Source: Variibacter gotjawalensis (GTDB lineage: Bacteria > Pseudomonadota > Alphaproteobacteria > Rhizobiales > Xanthobacteraceae). Taken from it: DNA of 64,000 nucleotides. The notes under the pieces are model-generated. The model worked only from the letters and a program-made list of their open reading frames with translations, had not been told where the DNA came from and searched no databases. The stretch spans positions 2,867,501 through 2,931,500 of the forward strand of contig NZ_AP014946.1 of the NCBI RefSeq assembly GCF_002355335.1. Direction: 5' to 3'. Position numbers and translations under genes: made by a program. Of this stretch, positions 1 to 8,251 are shown piece after piece. Every line of letters starts with the position of its first letter. The first letter of the stretch is position 1.

Positions 1-1
1 C

Positions 2-715
2 GAGCCCTGGTTGTTTTGGGGCACGATCGGGTGGGGCCTTCTCGCCATCGTGTTCTGGCAAGTCCTCATCATTCCGGTGATCGCTTACATGATCGGCGGA
101 ATGGATCAGGCCGAATTCGAAAAATACGCGCGCGGCGCCGATGGCATCGCGGTGACATTGTGGCTCGCGGTGCCGGCGCATCTCGCCGTGCTTGCCTGGG
201 CGATCCGCATCAAGCGCTGGGGTTTTGCGGATTATCTCGCGCTCTACATGCCGTCGCGCTTTTACTTGTTCGTCGGCCTCGCGATCCTCGCGATCCTACT
301 GCCGCTCGGCGATCTGACGTCGTGGCTCGCCGGTCGTCCGATCATCCCAGACTTCATGATCAACATCTATCGTTCGGGGCGCGAGACCGGCACGTTCTGG
401 ATCGCCGCGACGGCGATCGTCATAGCGGCGCCGATCTTCGAGGAAGTGCTCTTCCGCGGCTTCATGTTCCGCGGGCTTTCGGTCTCGCGGCTCGGCATTA
501 CCGGCGCGATCGTCGTGCCGTCGCTGATTTGGGCCGCGATGCATATTCAGTACGAACTGTTCAACATCGTGCAGATTTTCGTCATCGGCTGCGTGTTTGC
601 GTGGGTGCGCTGGGTCTCCGGCACCACGCTTCTGACCGTGTTCATGCATATGGGCGTGAACGCTGCCGCCGTGATTCAGGCCGTATGGTGGGTCGAATCC
701 TCGGTTGCCGGGTAA
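2..715 (+). CDS. CPBP (Abi/CAAX) family intramembrane metalloprotease, 5' end cut by window edge
   Basis: The reading frame is open to the left edge, so the true start lies outside the window; the first in-window start-like codon is a TTG at 11. The protein is strongly hydrophobic with several membrane segments. It carries the three CPBP signatures: the glutamate pair EEVLFRG, a histidine in WAAMH, and the C-terminal HMGVN motif. The family contains membrane-embedded metal-dependent endopeptidases, including CAAX-type proteases and bacteriocin self-immunity proteins. The substrate here cannot be told. It precedes gatC by about 45 bases on the same strand and may be co-transcribed, but no functional link is evident. 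Confidence 0.85.
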   Translation, partial: EPWLFWGTIGWGLLAIVFWQVLIIPVIAYMIGGMDQAEFEKYARGADGIAVTLWLAVPAHLAVLAWAIRIKRWGFADYLALYMPSRFYLFVGLAILAILLPLGDLTSWLAGRPIIPDFMINIYRSGRETGTFWIAATAIVIAAPIFEEVLFRGFMFRGLSVSRLGITGAIVVPSLIWAAMHIQYELFNIVQIFVIGCVFAWVRWVSGTTLLTVFMHMGVNAAAVIQAVWWVESSVAG

Positions 716-760
716 TCCGGCGCTCTGCTATAGCGTCCGCGACAACGCTCGGAGCTTTTA

Positions 761-1048
761 ATGTCGGTCGACGCCGCCACCATCAGGCGCATTGCTCACT
801 TGGCGCGCATCGCGGTCGCCGAGAATGAGGTCGACCATCTGCGCGGCGAAGTGAACGCAATCCTCGCCTTCGTCGAGCAACTGCAGGAAGTGAATGTCGA
901 CGGCGTCGAGCCGATGACTTCGGTCACGCCGATGACGATGCGGATGCGCGACGACATCGTCACCGACGGCGACCGCGCCGCCGAGATCGTGCGCAACGCG
1001 CCCGTGACCGAAGACAATTACTTCGTCGTCCCGAAAGTCATCGAGTGA
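761..1048 (+). CDS. gatC: Asp-tRNA(Asn)/Glu-tRNA(Gln) amidotransferase subunit C
   Basis: This 95-residue protein is the usual GatC size. It has the family N-terminus ([17 protein letters not shown]) and a conserved [13 protein letters not shown] segment that wraps the GatA/GatB interface. GatCAB converts Glu-tRNA(Gln) or Asp-tRNA(Asn) to the amide form in the cytoplasm using glutamine as the ammonia donor. The TGA stop overlaps the ATG of a 52-codon gene, which in turn overlaps gatA, so the cluster looks translationally coupled. gatB lies separately about 3.5 kb downstream on the same strand. Confidence 0.95.
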   Translation: MSVDAATIRRIAHLARIAVAENEVDHLRGEVNAILAFVEQLQEVNVDGVEPMTSVTPMTMRMRDDIVTDGDRAAEIVRNAPVTEDNYFVVPKVIE

Positions 1049-1206
1049 TGTGCCAGCTCTGCGAGCAGGAACAGCTCTACGCATTGTATCAGGCGCGCCA
1101 GCGCGCCGCGCAGCGCGACGACGTCATCAAGTCGCCGCCCGTCATCGCGCGCAAGCCGCGCAGCGAGACGAAGCCGGCAACCACAGAATCCAACGATAAG
1201 CCATGA
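1048..1206 (+). CDS. 52-residue CxxC microprotein coupled between gatC and gatA
   Basis: The ATG shares its A with the gatC TGA (TGATG), and the TGA stop overlaps the gatA ATG (ATGA), so the frame exactly fills the gatC-gatA gap. The product starts [18 protein letters not shown], with a CxxC motif at residues 2-5, a predicted amphipathic helix rich in Gln and Arg, and a polar Lys/Pro/Thr tail. A two-cysteine knuckle could hold metal or be redox-active, but one CxxC alone is not a full zinc site unless it dimerises. I do not recognise the family. The double coupling is the main evidence that it is translated. A possible role as a GatCAB-associated factor, or simply as a translational relay, is inference. 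Confidence 0.7.
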   Translation: MCQLCEQEQLYALYQARQRAAQRDDVIKSPPVIARKPRSETKPATTESNDKP

Positions 1207-2717
1207 CCGATCTCACCGCTCTCACATTGGCGGAGGCCCGCGCCGGCCTCGCCAAGAAGCAATTCAGCGCCGCCGAGCTGACCGACGCGCATATCGTTGC
1301 GGTCGAGCAGGCGCGCGCGCTCAACGCCTTCGTTCTCGAAACGCCGGATCATGCGCGCCAAGCGGCAGCGAAAGCCGACGCGCGGATCGCGGCCGGTGAC
1401 GCACGTCCGCTCGAAGGCATTCCGCTCGCCATCAAGGATCTGTTCTGCACGAACGGTTTCCGCACTACGGCGTGCTCGCGCATCCTCGGCGACTTCACGC
1501 CGACCTATGAGTCGACCGTGACGTCGCAGCTCTGGCGCGACGGCGCCGTGATGCTCGGCAAGGTCAACAACGACGAATTCGCGATGGGCTCGTCGAACGA
1601 AACGTCCTGCTTCGGCCCAGTCGCCAACCCATGGCATCGCCCGGGTTCTAACGTTGGCGTTGGGGCTGACGGCAAGATCACCGGAACCGCGCTGGTGCCG
1701 GGCGGCTCGTCCGGCGGTTCGGCTTCGGCCGTCGCTGCGAGCCTTTGTCTCGGCGCGACGGCGACGGACACCGGCGGTTCGATCCGCCAGCCCGCGGCTT
1801 TCACTGGCACCGTCGGCATCAAGCCGACATACGGGCGCTGCTCGCGCTGGGGCATCGTCGCTTTCGCGTCCTCTCTCGATCAGGCAGGGCCGATCGCGAA
1901 GACGGTGCGCGATACCGCGATCCTGATGCGCGCGATGGCGGGCTTCGATCCGAAAGACACAACATCGGTCGATCGCGAAGTGCCGGACTATGAAGCGTCC
2001 GTCGGAAAATCCGTCAAAGGCATGCGCATCGGCATTCCGAAGGAATACGCGATCGAAGGAATGCCGGCCGAAATCGCCGCGTTGTGGGAGCGCGGCAAAG
2101 CGTGGCTGAAAGACGCCGGCGCCGAGATGGTCGACATCTCGTTGCCGCACACGCGCTACGCATTGCCGGCTTATTATATCGTCGCGCCCGCCGAAGCCTC
2201 GTCGAACCTCGCGCGCTACGACGGTGTCCGCTACGGCCTCCGCGTTCCGGGCCGCGACATCATCGATACCTATGAGCAGACGCGCGCCGAAGGTTTCGGC
2301 GCCGAAGTCCGCCGCCGCATCATGATCGGCACCTATGTTCTTTCGGCCGGCTACTACGACGCTTATTATGTGCGCGCGCAGAAGGTGCGCACGCTGATCA
2401 AGCGCGACTTCGAAGACTGCTTCGCGGCCGGTGTCGATGCGATCCTCACGCCTGCAACGCCGTCCGCGGCTTTCGCAATCGGCGAGAAGAGCGGCGCCGA
2501 TCCGATCGAGATGTATCTCAACGACATTTTCACCGTGACGGTGAACATGGCGGGGCTTCCCGGCATCGCGGTGCCGGCCGGCGTCGACGGGCAGGGGCTT
2601 CCGCTCGGCCTGCAGCTTATCGGCCGCCCGTTCGACGAAGAGACGCTCTTCACGGTCGGCCAGGTCATCGAGGATGCGGCGGGCCGCTTCACGCCGCCCG
2701 CGCGGTGGTGGGCGTGA
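1203..2717 (+). CDS. gatA: Asp-tRNA(Asn)/Glu-tRNA(Gln) amidotransferase subunit A
   Basis: GatA is the glutaminase subunit that releases ammonia for transamidation. The 504-residue protein is an amidase-signature enzyme. The expected Ser-cisSer-Lys triad is visible as K78 (AIKDLF), S169 in the GGSSGGS loop and S193 in [10 protein letters not shown]. The segment before the GGSSGGS loop (about residues 148-164, [16 protein letters not shown]) looks several residues longer than in relatives I remember. The C-terminal RPFDEETLF region is typical. The start overlaps the preceding microgene (ATGA) and the end overlaps the next gene (GTGA), so it sits in the middle of a coupled four-gene string. Confidence 0.97.
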   Translation: MTDLTALTLAEARAGLAKKQFSAAELTDAHIVAVEQARALNAFVLETPDHARQAAAKADARIAAGDARPLEGIPLAIKDLFCTNGFRTTACSRILGDFTPTYESTVTSQLWRDGAVMLGKVNNDEFAMGSSNETSCFGPVANPWHRPGSNVGVGADGKITGTALVPGGSSGGSASAVAASLCLGATATDTGGSIRQPAAFTGTVGIKPTYGRCSRWGIVAFASSLDQAGPIAKTVRDTAILMRAMAGFDPKDTTSVDREVPDYEASVGKSVKGMRIGIPKEYAIEGMPAEIAALWERGKAWLKDAGAEMVDISLPHTRYALPAYYIVAPAEASSNLARYDGVRYGLRVPGRDIIDTYEQTRAEGFGAEVRRRIMIGTYVLSAGYYDAYYVRAQKVRTLIKRDFEDCFAAGVDAILTPATPSAAFAIGEKSGADPIEMYLNDIFTVTVNMAGLPGIAVPAGVDGQGLPLGLQLIGRPFDEETLFTVGQVIEDAAGRFTPPARWWA

Positions 2718-3007
2718 CCTTCGCGGAGTTCAAAGCGTCGCTCGACCAGAACTCGCCGGTCAAAGATTTGCCTGCAGCCTTGCGCGCGTTGTGGTGGGCC
2801 GGGAAGGGCGATTGGGACGCCGCGCACAAGCTCGCACAGGATGATGACTCGCAGGACGGCGCGTGGGTGCACGCGTATCTCCATCGCGTCGAAGGCGACA
2901 TTTCGAACGCACGTTATTGGTATGGGCACGCCGGCAAACCGCCGCGCAGCGATGAACTCGCTGCGGAGTGGCAGGCGATCAGCGAAGCGCTCATTTCGGC
3001 GCGCTGA
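2714..3007 (+). CDS. Conserved hypothetical 97-residue helical (TPR/Sel1-like) protein
   Basis: I chose the GTG at 2714 because it overlaps the gatA stop as GTGA; two GTG codons 6 and 9 bases upstream are possible. The product is helical and Trp/Ala/Asp-rich, with [18 protein letters not shown] followed by [13 protein letters not shown] and [10 protein letters not shown]. This pattern resembles a pair of TPR/Sel1-like helices and belongs to a widespread uncharacterised family. It is probably a cytoplasmic protein-interaction module. Coupling to gatA suggests co-expression with the amidotransferase, but no function can be read from the sequence. It ends about 90 bases before dctP. Confidence 0.75.
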   Translation: MTFAEFKASLDQNSPVKDLPAALRALWWAGKGDWDAAHKLAQDDDSQDGAWVHAYLHRVEGDISNARYWYGHAGKPPRSDELAAEWQAISEALISAR

Positions 3008-3098
3008 CTTCTTCGCTTCCTTAGCGCGCGCGTCCGTGTCTTAATCTCCCCGACAGCCAGCCATCCAAAAAGGCGGCAGACAAAAACGGGAGGTTCTG

Positions 3099-4184
3099 AT
3101 GGCGGTGACGCGTAGAACATTTGCGGGCGTTGGTGTCGCGGGAGCGGCTGTTGCCATCGCATCTCCAGCCGTCGCGCAGTCCGCGCCGCAGGTGAAGTGG
3201 CGCCTCGCGTCAAGCTTCCCGAAAAGCCTCGACACGATTTGGGGCGCATCGCCGAGCCTCGCGAAAATCGTCAACGAAATGAGCGAAGGCCGCTTCAACA
3301 TCGAGACGTTTTCGGCGGGCGAGATCGTGCCGGGATTGCAGGTGCTCGATGCCGTCACGGCCGGCACCGTCGAATGCGGATCGAGCTACGCCGGTTACTA
3401 CGTCGGCAAAAATCCATCGATCATCTTCGACGGTTCGCTGCCGTTCGGCCTCACGCCGCGCCAGCAATATGCGTGGCACTACTTCGGCAACGGCAAGAAG
3501 TTTATCGACGAGGTGTATGACGGATTCAACGTCATCAATATTCCGATGGGTAACACAGGCGGCCAGATGTTCGGCTGGTTCCGCAAGGAGCTGAAAACCG
3601 TCCAGGACATTCAAGGTCTGAAGATGCGCGTCGCCGGTTTCGGCGGCCGCCTGATGGCGAAGCTTGGCGCGATCCCGCAGCAGATCGCCGGCGGCGATGT
3701 GTACGCGGCGCTCGAAAAGGGCACCATCGACGCGACCGAGTGGGTCGGTCCTTACGACGACGAGAAGCTCGGCTTCCAGAAGGTCGCGAAGTATTACTAC
3801 ATCCCGGGTGTGCTCGAACTTGAAGCCAACGTCGGGCTCTACATCAACAAGAGTGCCTGGGCGGCGCTGCCGCCGAACTATCAAGCGATGCTGCGCGCGG
3901 CGGCGTCTTACACGCTGGTCGAGATGCAGGCGTCCTACGATCAGAAGAACGCGAAGGCGATTGCCCGCCTCGTCGCGAACGGCGCGCAGCTCTCGGTGCT
4001 TTCGCCCGAGATCGTGAAATCGCTGCGTGTCGCGCTTGAAGCGGTGCTCGACGAAGAAGCTGCCAAGAGCGAGCAATTCAAACGCATTCTGGAAGATTGG
4101 CGCGCGTTCAGAGCCGAGCAGCACCGCTGGTTTGCGCTCGCGGACACGCGAGCCGAACAGGCGACATATACGACTGGAAATTAG
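3099..4184 (+). CDS. dctP: TRAP transporter solute-binding protein (DctP family), Tat-exported, orphan
   Basis: The 361-residue protein starts with a twin-arginine signal (MAVTRRTFAGVG, then a hydrophobic stretch and the cleavage-type SPAVAQ). The mature part has the DctP fold signatures: KWRLASSFPKSLDTIWG, GLKMRVAGFGG and EWVGPYDDEKLGF. Such proteins bind organic acids, often dicarboxylates or keto acids, in the periplasm and deliver them to a DctQM permease. A GGGAGG ribosome site sits just before the ATG. No dctQ or dctM occurs in the window, so its permease must be encoded elsewhere. The substrate is unknown. Confidence 0.9.
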   Translation: MAVTRRTFAGVGVAGAAVAIASPAVAQSAPQVKWRLASSFPKSLDTIWGASPSLAKIVNEMSEGRFNIETFSAGEIVPGLQVLDAVTAGTVECGSSYAGYYVGKNPSIIFDGSLPFGLTPRQQYAWHYFGNGKKFIDEVYDGFNVINIPMGNTGGQMFGWFRKELKTVQDIQGLKMRVAGFGGRLMAKLGAIPQQIAGGDVYAALEKGTIDATEWVGPYDDEKLGFQKVAKYYYIPGVLELEANVGLYINKSAWAALPPNYQAMLRAAASYTLVEMQASYDQKNAKAIARLVANGAQLSVLSPEIVKSLRVALEAVLDEEAAKSEQFKRILEDWRAFRAEQHRWFALADTRAEQATYTTGN

Positions 4185-4199
4185 CCGGACGCGGGCGCG

Positions 4200-4391
4200 C
4201 TAACGCGTGCCCGTATTGTCCGCATCCTTCGGCGTCGTCGGCGATACGATCTTGGGCAGATCTGCGTCGCTCTCGACTTTCTTGACGCCGCCAAGATCGC
4301 CGCCCGTGGTCAGAAAGACCAGCAAAGCGACTGCGACAATGCCGCCAAGAATGGCGGCCAGATGAGAATTGGCTGGTTGCTGTTCAGCCAT
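4200..4391 (-). CDS. Small single-pass membrane protein, hypothetical
   Basis: This 63-residue frame begins MAEQQPANSHLAAILGG, has one hydrophobic segment (about residues 11-29) and a polar C-terminal tail rich in Asp, Pro and Thr. A GGAGG site lies about five bases before the ATG and decides this start over an upstream GTG. It runs antisense in the gap between dctP and gatB, divergent from gatB and convergent with dctP, whose stop is only 15 bases away. I do not recognise the family. The good ribosome site and membrane topology make it a believable gene. Confidence 0.6.
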   Translation of the reverse strand: MAEQQPANSHLAAILGGIVAVALLVFLTTGGDLGGVKKVESDADLPKIVSPTTPKDADNTGTR

Positions 4392-4559
4392 CGGCACCTC
4401 CGGTAACCGTTAGGGGATTCCGGAGGTAAACGCGGAAAATCCGGTGGTGTTCCAACCATGCCGGAACAGAACCAAAACAGCGTTTCGAATTGACTTTCTG
4501 GGCCGTGGCTCGCAGTAACTCGGTAGCGATTGGCGAAATTCCGCTCCGAGACACGAGAT

Positions 4560-6014
4560 ATGAGTAACAAGTTGATCAGAGGTGAGACCGGCGACTGGGA
4601 AGTCGTCGTTGGCATGGAAATCCACGCGCAGGTCGCCTCGAACGCGAAGCTTTTTTCCGGTGCCGCGACGGCCTTCGGCGCCGCGCCGAATGCGCATGTG
4701 TCGCTCGTCGATGCCGCAATGCCCGGCATGCTGCCGGTGATCAATGCCGAATGCGTGCGCCAAGCCGTGCGCAGCGGCCTCGGCCTCAACGCGAAGATCA
4801 ATCTAAAATCGGTGTTCGATCGGAAGAACTATTTCTATCCGGATCTGCCGCAGGGCTATCAGATCAGCCAATATAAATCGCCGATCGTCGGCGAGGGCGA
4901 AGTCGCGGTCGAGATGGAAGGCGGCGAGCCGATCACCGTCGGCATCGAGCGTCTGCATCTCGAACAGGACGCCGGGAAATCGTTGCACGATCAGCACCCG
5001 GATTCCTCCTACGTCGATCTCAATCGCTCCGGCGTCGCGCTGATGGAGATCGTCTCGAAGCCGGACATCCGTTCTTCCGAAGAGGCGAAAGCTTTCGTCG
5101 CCAAGGTGCGTTCGATCCTGCGCTATCTCGGCACGTGCGATGGCGATATGGAGAAGGGCAATCTCCGCGCCGACGTGAACGTCTCGGTGCGCAAGCCAGG
5201 CGCTCCGTACGGCACGCGCTGCGAGATCAAGAACGTCAACTCGATCCGTTTCATCGGCCAGGCAATCGAAGTCGAGGCGCGGCGTCAGATCGAAATCTTG
5301 GAAGAAGGCGGCGCGATCGATCAGGAGACGCGACTCTTCGATCCGGATCGCGGCGAGACGCGCTCGATGCGTAGCAAGGAAGAGGCGCACGACTATCGCT
5401 ATTTCCCGGATCCCGACCTTCTGCCGCTTGAGCTGAAGCAGGAAGACGTCGATGCATTGCGCGCGGCGTTGCCGGAACTGCCGGATCAAAAGCGCACGCG
5501 GTTCGTTTCGTCGCTCGGCCTCTCGCCCTACGACGCGAGCGTGCTGACCGCCGAGCGCGAGACCGCCGACTTCTTCGAGCGCGCCGCTCAAGGCCGCGAT
5601 GCGAAACTCGCCGCCAACTGGGTGATCAACGAACTGTTCGGCCGCCTCAACCGCGAGGGCAAGGACATCGCATCCTCGCCGGTCTCCGCCGAACAGATCG
5701 GCGCGATACTGGATCTCATCGGCAAGGGCACGATCTCGAGCAAGATCGCGAAGGACGTCTTCGAAATCGTCTGGACCGAGGGCGGCGATCCCGCCGCGAT
5801 TGTCGAGACGCGCGGCTTGAAGCAGGTCACCGACCTCGGCGCCATCGAGAAGGCGATCGACGATGTCATCGCGGCGAACCCCGAGAAGGTCGCGCAGGCG
5901 CGCGAGAAGCCGCAGCTCGCCGGCTGGTTCGTCGGTCAGGTGATGAAGGCGTCCGGCGGCAAGGCGAACCCGCAAGCCGTCAACGACCTTCTCAAGACCA
6001 AACTCGGTCTCTGA
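4560..6014 (+). CDS. gatB: Asp-tRNA(Asn)/Glu-tRNA(Gln) amidotransferase subunit B
   Basis: GatB binds the mischarged tRNA and activates the carboxyl side chain with ATP before amidation. The 484-residue protein has the family N-terminus ([13 protein letters not shown]), the kinase-like core motifs [15 protein letters not shown] and [16 protein letters not shown], and the C-terminal YqeY-like helical tail ending in [10 protein letters not shown] chose the ATG at 4560; a TTG 30 bases upstream would add ten unconserved residues. gatB is separated from gatC-gatA by dctP and a small antisense gene, so it probably has its own promoter in 4392-4559. Confidence 0.96.
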   Translation: MSNKLIRGETGDWEVVVGMEIHAQVASNAKLFSGAATAFGAAPNAHVSLVDAAMPGMLPVINAECVRQAVRSGLGLNAKINLKSVFDRKNYFYPDLPQGYQISQYKSPIVGEGEVAVEMEGGEPITVGIERLHLEQDAGKSLHDQHPDSSYVDLNRSGVALMEIVSKPDIRSSEEAKAFVAKVRSILRYLGTCDGDMEKGNLRADVNVSVRKPGAPYGTRCEIKNVNSIRFIGQAIEVEARRQIEILEEGGAIDQETRLFDPDRGETRSMRSKEEAHDYRYFPDPDLLPLELKQEDVDALRAALPELPDQKRTRFVSSLGLSPYDASVLTAERETADFFERAAQGRDAKLAANWVINELFGRLNREGKDIASSPVSAEQIGAILDLIGKGTISSKIAKDVFEIVWTEGGDPAAIVETRGLKQVTDLGAIEKAIDDVIAANPEKVAQAREKPQLAGWFVGQVMKASGGKANPQAVNDLLKTKLGL

Positions 6015-6562
6015 TCCGCTCCACTTTCGCCGCACGTCGGGCGGCGCGCGCGCCGCTTTCGGTGACGGGAATCGTCTCTCGATGGACACCGAAAGCGTCG
6101 CGCGACGAATCGAGCGCGCACACGATTCGCGTGAGTGCGATGACGCGAGATGCGTCGAGCGGCAAAAAAATCGCTCCCGCGGCAAAAAATTTTTCGCTTG
6201 TCCACACCATTCGCAAAGCCGGTTGCTTGACCTCAACCGGCACGATTGCAAGCCGCTCGATCGCTTTCTGCTCGCTCATCGCGCGCAAAAATAAAATTAA
6301 AAAAGTGCCTGTGGAATGGGCACAACTTGTGCACTGCGAATTCTGCGATGCGCTGTTTTTGCGTCTTGAAATGAGCTCGCGAAGCCTGCCCGACGCGAGT
6401 GCCGGAAGCCGCCAACGCCTGCGCCCCAGGGGTTTCCGGCATGCACCAGTTGTTAAGGAGAGTCGCGGTTTTTGGTGTTGTGCGGTACGACTCTGGTGAC
6501 AGCGATCGCGATTCGCGCGGACGAGGTCACGAGGTCGCCAATCTACATCCCAGGAGGATCAC
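6015..6562 (+). other. 548-base intergenic region with palindromes, upstream of the Lys/Ala-rich gene
   Basis: No convincing gene lies here. By eye it holds a 16-base perfect palindrome just after gatB (6041-6056), a stem-loop with 8-base arms at 6218-6241, an AT-rich run at 6287-6305, the palindrome GCACAACTTGTGC at 6320-6332, and long-range arms TGCCGGAA/TTCCGGCA at 6400-6407 and 6434-6441. The first could help end gatB transcription. The AT-rich run and the 13-base palindrome could be a promoter/operator for the gene at 6563. A minus-strand frame over 6015-6279 lacks a ribosome site and is not called. Confidence 0.5.
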
Positions 6563-6688
6563 ATGGCGAAGAAGGCAGCAACGAAGGCTAAAGCAAAGCC
6601 GAAGACCAAAGCCGCTAAGAAGCCGGCTGCTAAGAAGACGACGGCTAAGAAGCCGGCCGCCAAGAAGAAGGTGGCGAAGAAGAAGTAA
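6563..6688 (+). CDS. 41-residue Lys/Ala-rich histone H1-like protein
   Basis: A strong AGGAGG site lies seven bases before the ATG. The product is made almost entirely of Lys, Ala, Thr and Pro, with repeats of the AAKKPAAKK type, ending KKKVAKKK. This composition matches the disordered DNA-binding tails of bacterial H1-like proteins (AlgP/Hc1-type tails and the long tails of some HU proteins). It has no globular domain, so it may be a free nucleoid-binding tail that shields or bridges DNA or RNA. The ribosome site and unbroken repeat register support translation. The expected role is nucleoid compaction; this is inference from composition only. Confidence 0.75.
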   Translation: MAKKAATKAKAKPKTKAAKKPAAKKTTAKKPAAKKKVAKKK

Positions 6689-7031
6689 GCTCGCATCTGA
6701 CCGGCGCTCTTTCAGAGCGTCATCAGTTACGCGCTACGTCGTTTTTGTCGCGGATCATTCGACCCGCGACCACACGACGACGGAGGGCGTCGGTGAAGCA
6801 GAGTCTCTGTTTCGCTGTTGGTCGATGATCTGCTCTCGAGTGGATCACGTGCTGAGCACGCTTCTTGCGGCAAGCATACGGCGTGATCGCCGGCCGACAC
6901 GGAACACAAGACGATCGCAAGGGCGAAAGTCCGAACGACGTTTTGGTTTGCTTACCGACGCCCCCGGTGTCTTCAGCGGTTTGCGTTTAAAGTCTTCGCG
7001 TTCGCGTCGAGCTGCTCGCAGCGAGAAACCA
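6689..7031 (+). other. Structured non-coding region between the Lys/Ala-rich gene and a terminator; possible 3'UTR or small RNA
   Basis: No gene is supported in this stretch. It contains a hairpin CGCTCT-TTC-AGAGCG (6705-6719) soon after the stop codon. A two-part stem follows: inner arms GTCGCGG/CCGCGAC (6747-6753 and 6764-6770) and outer arms CGTCGT/ACGACG (6737-6742 and 6774-6779) separated by a small internal loop. A strong terminator comes about 250 bases later. The layout fits a long structured 3'UTR, or an independent small RNA ending at the terminator. It is not recognisable as tRNA, tmRNA, RNase P RNA or SRP RNA. Confidence 0.35.
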
Positions 7032-7065
7032 AAAAGGCCCGGGACATCCCGGGCCTTTTGTTTTT
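7032..7065. terminator. Strong Rho-independent terminator, probably bidirectional
   Basis: GGCCCGGGA and TCCCGGGCC form a perfect stem with a tiny loop, flanked by an A-run on the left and TTTTGTTTTT on the right. It can therefore stop transcripts coming from the Lys/Ala-rich gene side and from the PsiF-like gene on the other strand. Confidence 0.9.
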
Positions 7066-7096
7066 CGTCTGAGCGTTTCCGCGATTGCAGCGAGCG

Positions 7097-7378
7097 TCAG
7101 CCAGCAAGGCAGGTCTTGCTGAACGCGTTGTAGGCTTTACGGCCTTTCTCGCCGGTCGCCTTCTTGTGGTCTTTCCACTTGGCGGCGCAGTCCTTCATTT
7201 TCTGACGCTGCGCCATCTGAGCTTCTGACGCCTTCTTCTTCTCGGCTTTCTTTTCGCTGGCCGGCTTAGCGGCCGGTTTCGCTGCCGGGGCCTGCGTCGT
7301 CTGGGCGAAGCCCGGCGCGACCGAGGCGCTGGTCAGGAACATGGCCGCGATGGCGGCCGCTGCGATGCGCTTTATCAT
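7097..7378 (-). CDS. Secreted PsiF-repeat-like protein
   Basis: The 93-residue product starts with a signal peptide (MIKRIAAAAIAAMFLTSASV, cleaved near GFAQ). A Lys/Ala/Pro linker follows (AKPAAKPASEKKAEKKK), then one PsiF-type domain, QRQKMKDCAAKWKDHKK with a second Cys in KTCL. PsiF in E. coli is phosphate-starvation induced but of unknown function; the two cysteines probably form a disulfide in the periplasm. I chose the ATG at 7378 because GGGAGA precedes it and the signal peptide starts there. The terminator at 7032-7065 lies just downstream. Confidence 0.8.
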   Translation of the reverse strand: MIKRIAAAAIAAMFLTSASVAPGFAQTTQAPAAKPAAKPASEKKAEKKKASEAQMAQRQKMKDCAAKWKDHKKATGEKGRKAYNAFSKTCLAG

Positions 7379-7777
7379 TCCGTAGTCTCCCGATCGGCGT
7401 GCGGCTGAAGATCGATATGGTCTCGCCGGGCCGACTGCCGCAGACGCTAGGACTCGTTTCGTGAACCGCACATGAATTGCGGCGGCCGGACACACGACCG
7501 TGACGTGTGGTTTCCGAATGCGGAATCGGAACGGTTTCCCAATCCTTGCGATTTTCAGCAACTGCTACGGACTCAGCGATTTCTGCAGTTAACGTTGTAT
7601 TGCAAGGGCTTTTGGCCTTCGAGACGTTCAGTTTTGATTCAGCCAACTGCTTAAGATGAGATTCAAATCTCCGAGCCATGATTGCATTCAAGGGCGGACA
7701 TAACCGCTGGGGCGTCAAACACGGTGGACCAAGGTCGAAAAGACCAGGTCAAAGAAACAAGGCGACGGGGATACGTT
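7379..7777. other. Divergent intergenic region, 399 bases, no gene seen
   Basis: This spacer separates the PsiF-like gene (minus) from the Sel1-like gene (plus) and must carry promoters for both. It is less G+C-rich than its flanks around 7540-7680. I see no clear -35/-10 pair, no tRNA and no strong hairpin. Short open frames on both strands lack ribosome sites. Confidence 0.4.
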
Positions 7778-8047
7778 ATGGCACGTTTGGAAATGAGCGA
7801 TCTGAGCGGTGGGGCTGCTAGCTCGGCACCGCTGTCTGGCGAAATGCTGGTGGATTTGGGCCTGATGCACTCGACGGGTGCGGGCCTGCCGGCGGACCTC
7901 GTCACGGCTCACATGTGGTTCAACATCGCGGCTGTCCGCGGTCACCGCGAGGCGATCCGCCTCCGCCAGGAGATCGCCTGCGATATGTCGGCCGTAGAAA
8001 TCGCGAAAGCGCAGCGCGCCGCCCGCGACTGGCTCTCGACTCACTGA
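7778..8047 (+). CDS. Small Sel1-like repeat protein
   Basis: The 89-residue protein contains one Sel1/TPR-like helix pair (LVDLGLMHSTGAGLPADL, then AHMWFNIAAVRGHREAI), with a C-terminal AQRAARDWL helix. Single-repeat Sel1 proteins of this size are common in rhizobia and are thought to mediate protein contacts; no enzymatic role is expected. The ATG at 7778 is preferred over upstream starts because the conserved part begins soon after it and a GACGGGGA stretch precedes it. It stands alone, followed by a terminator-like hairpin. Confidence 0.75.
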   Translation: MARLEMSDLSGGAASSAPLSGEMLVDLGLMHSTGAGLPADLVTAHMWFNIAAVRGHREAIRLRQEIACDMSAVEIAKAQRAARDWLSTH

Positions 8048-8124
8048 TTTTCGATCGATTTGCCTGGGATAATGACGGTTCGGCGAGCCCAAAAGGCCGC
8101 AACCGAAACGCAACGGGCAGAATA

Positions 8125-8161
8125 GAACGGCTCGCACCCCGGTGCGGGCCGTTTCTCGTTT
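8125..8161 (+). terminator. Terminator-like hairpin after the Sel1-like gene
   Basis: Arms AACGGC and GCCGTT enclose an inner GCACC/GGTGC stem, and the run TCTCGTTTT follows. It is a plausible factor-independent terminator with an imperfect T-tract. The rest of the 8048-8392 spacer (345 bases) holds the rpsB leader and no gene. Confidence 0.65.
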
Positions 8162-8251
8162 TGGCATTGCTCAAATATTTCAGCGCGTTACGCGCCGATC
8201 CGGACTCGAAATGCGAGCGTCGGGCAGGGCGCGTTTGGCCCACTTATTTGG

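Noticed and set aside
6015-6279. Minus-strand frame of about 88 codons starting near 6279
   Set aside because: No ribosome site lies before the ATG, the upstream sequence is AT-rich, third-position G+C looks lower than in neighbouring genes, and the frame runs into the gatB end.
6399-7133. Plus-strand 244-codon frame over the Lys/Ala-rich gene and terminator
   Set aside because: It reads through the strong terminator and covers the better supported 41-codon gene in another frame; composition is Arg-rich, as expected for shadow frames.
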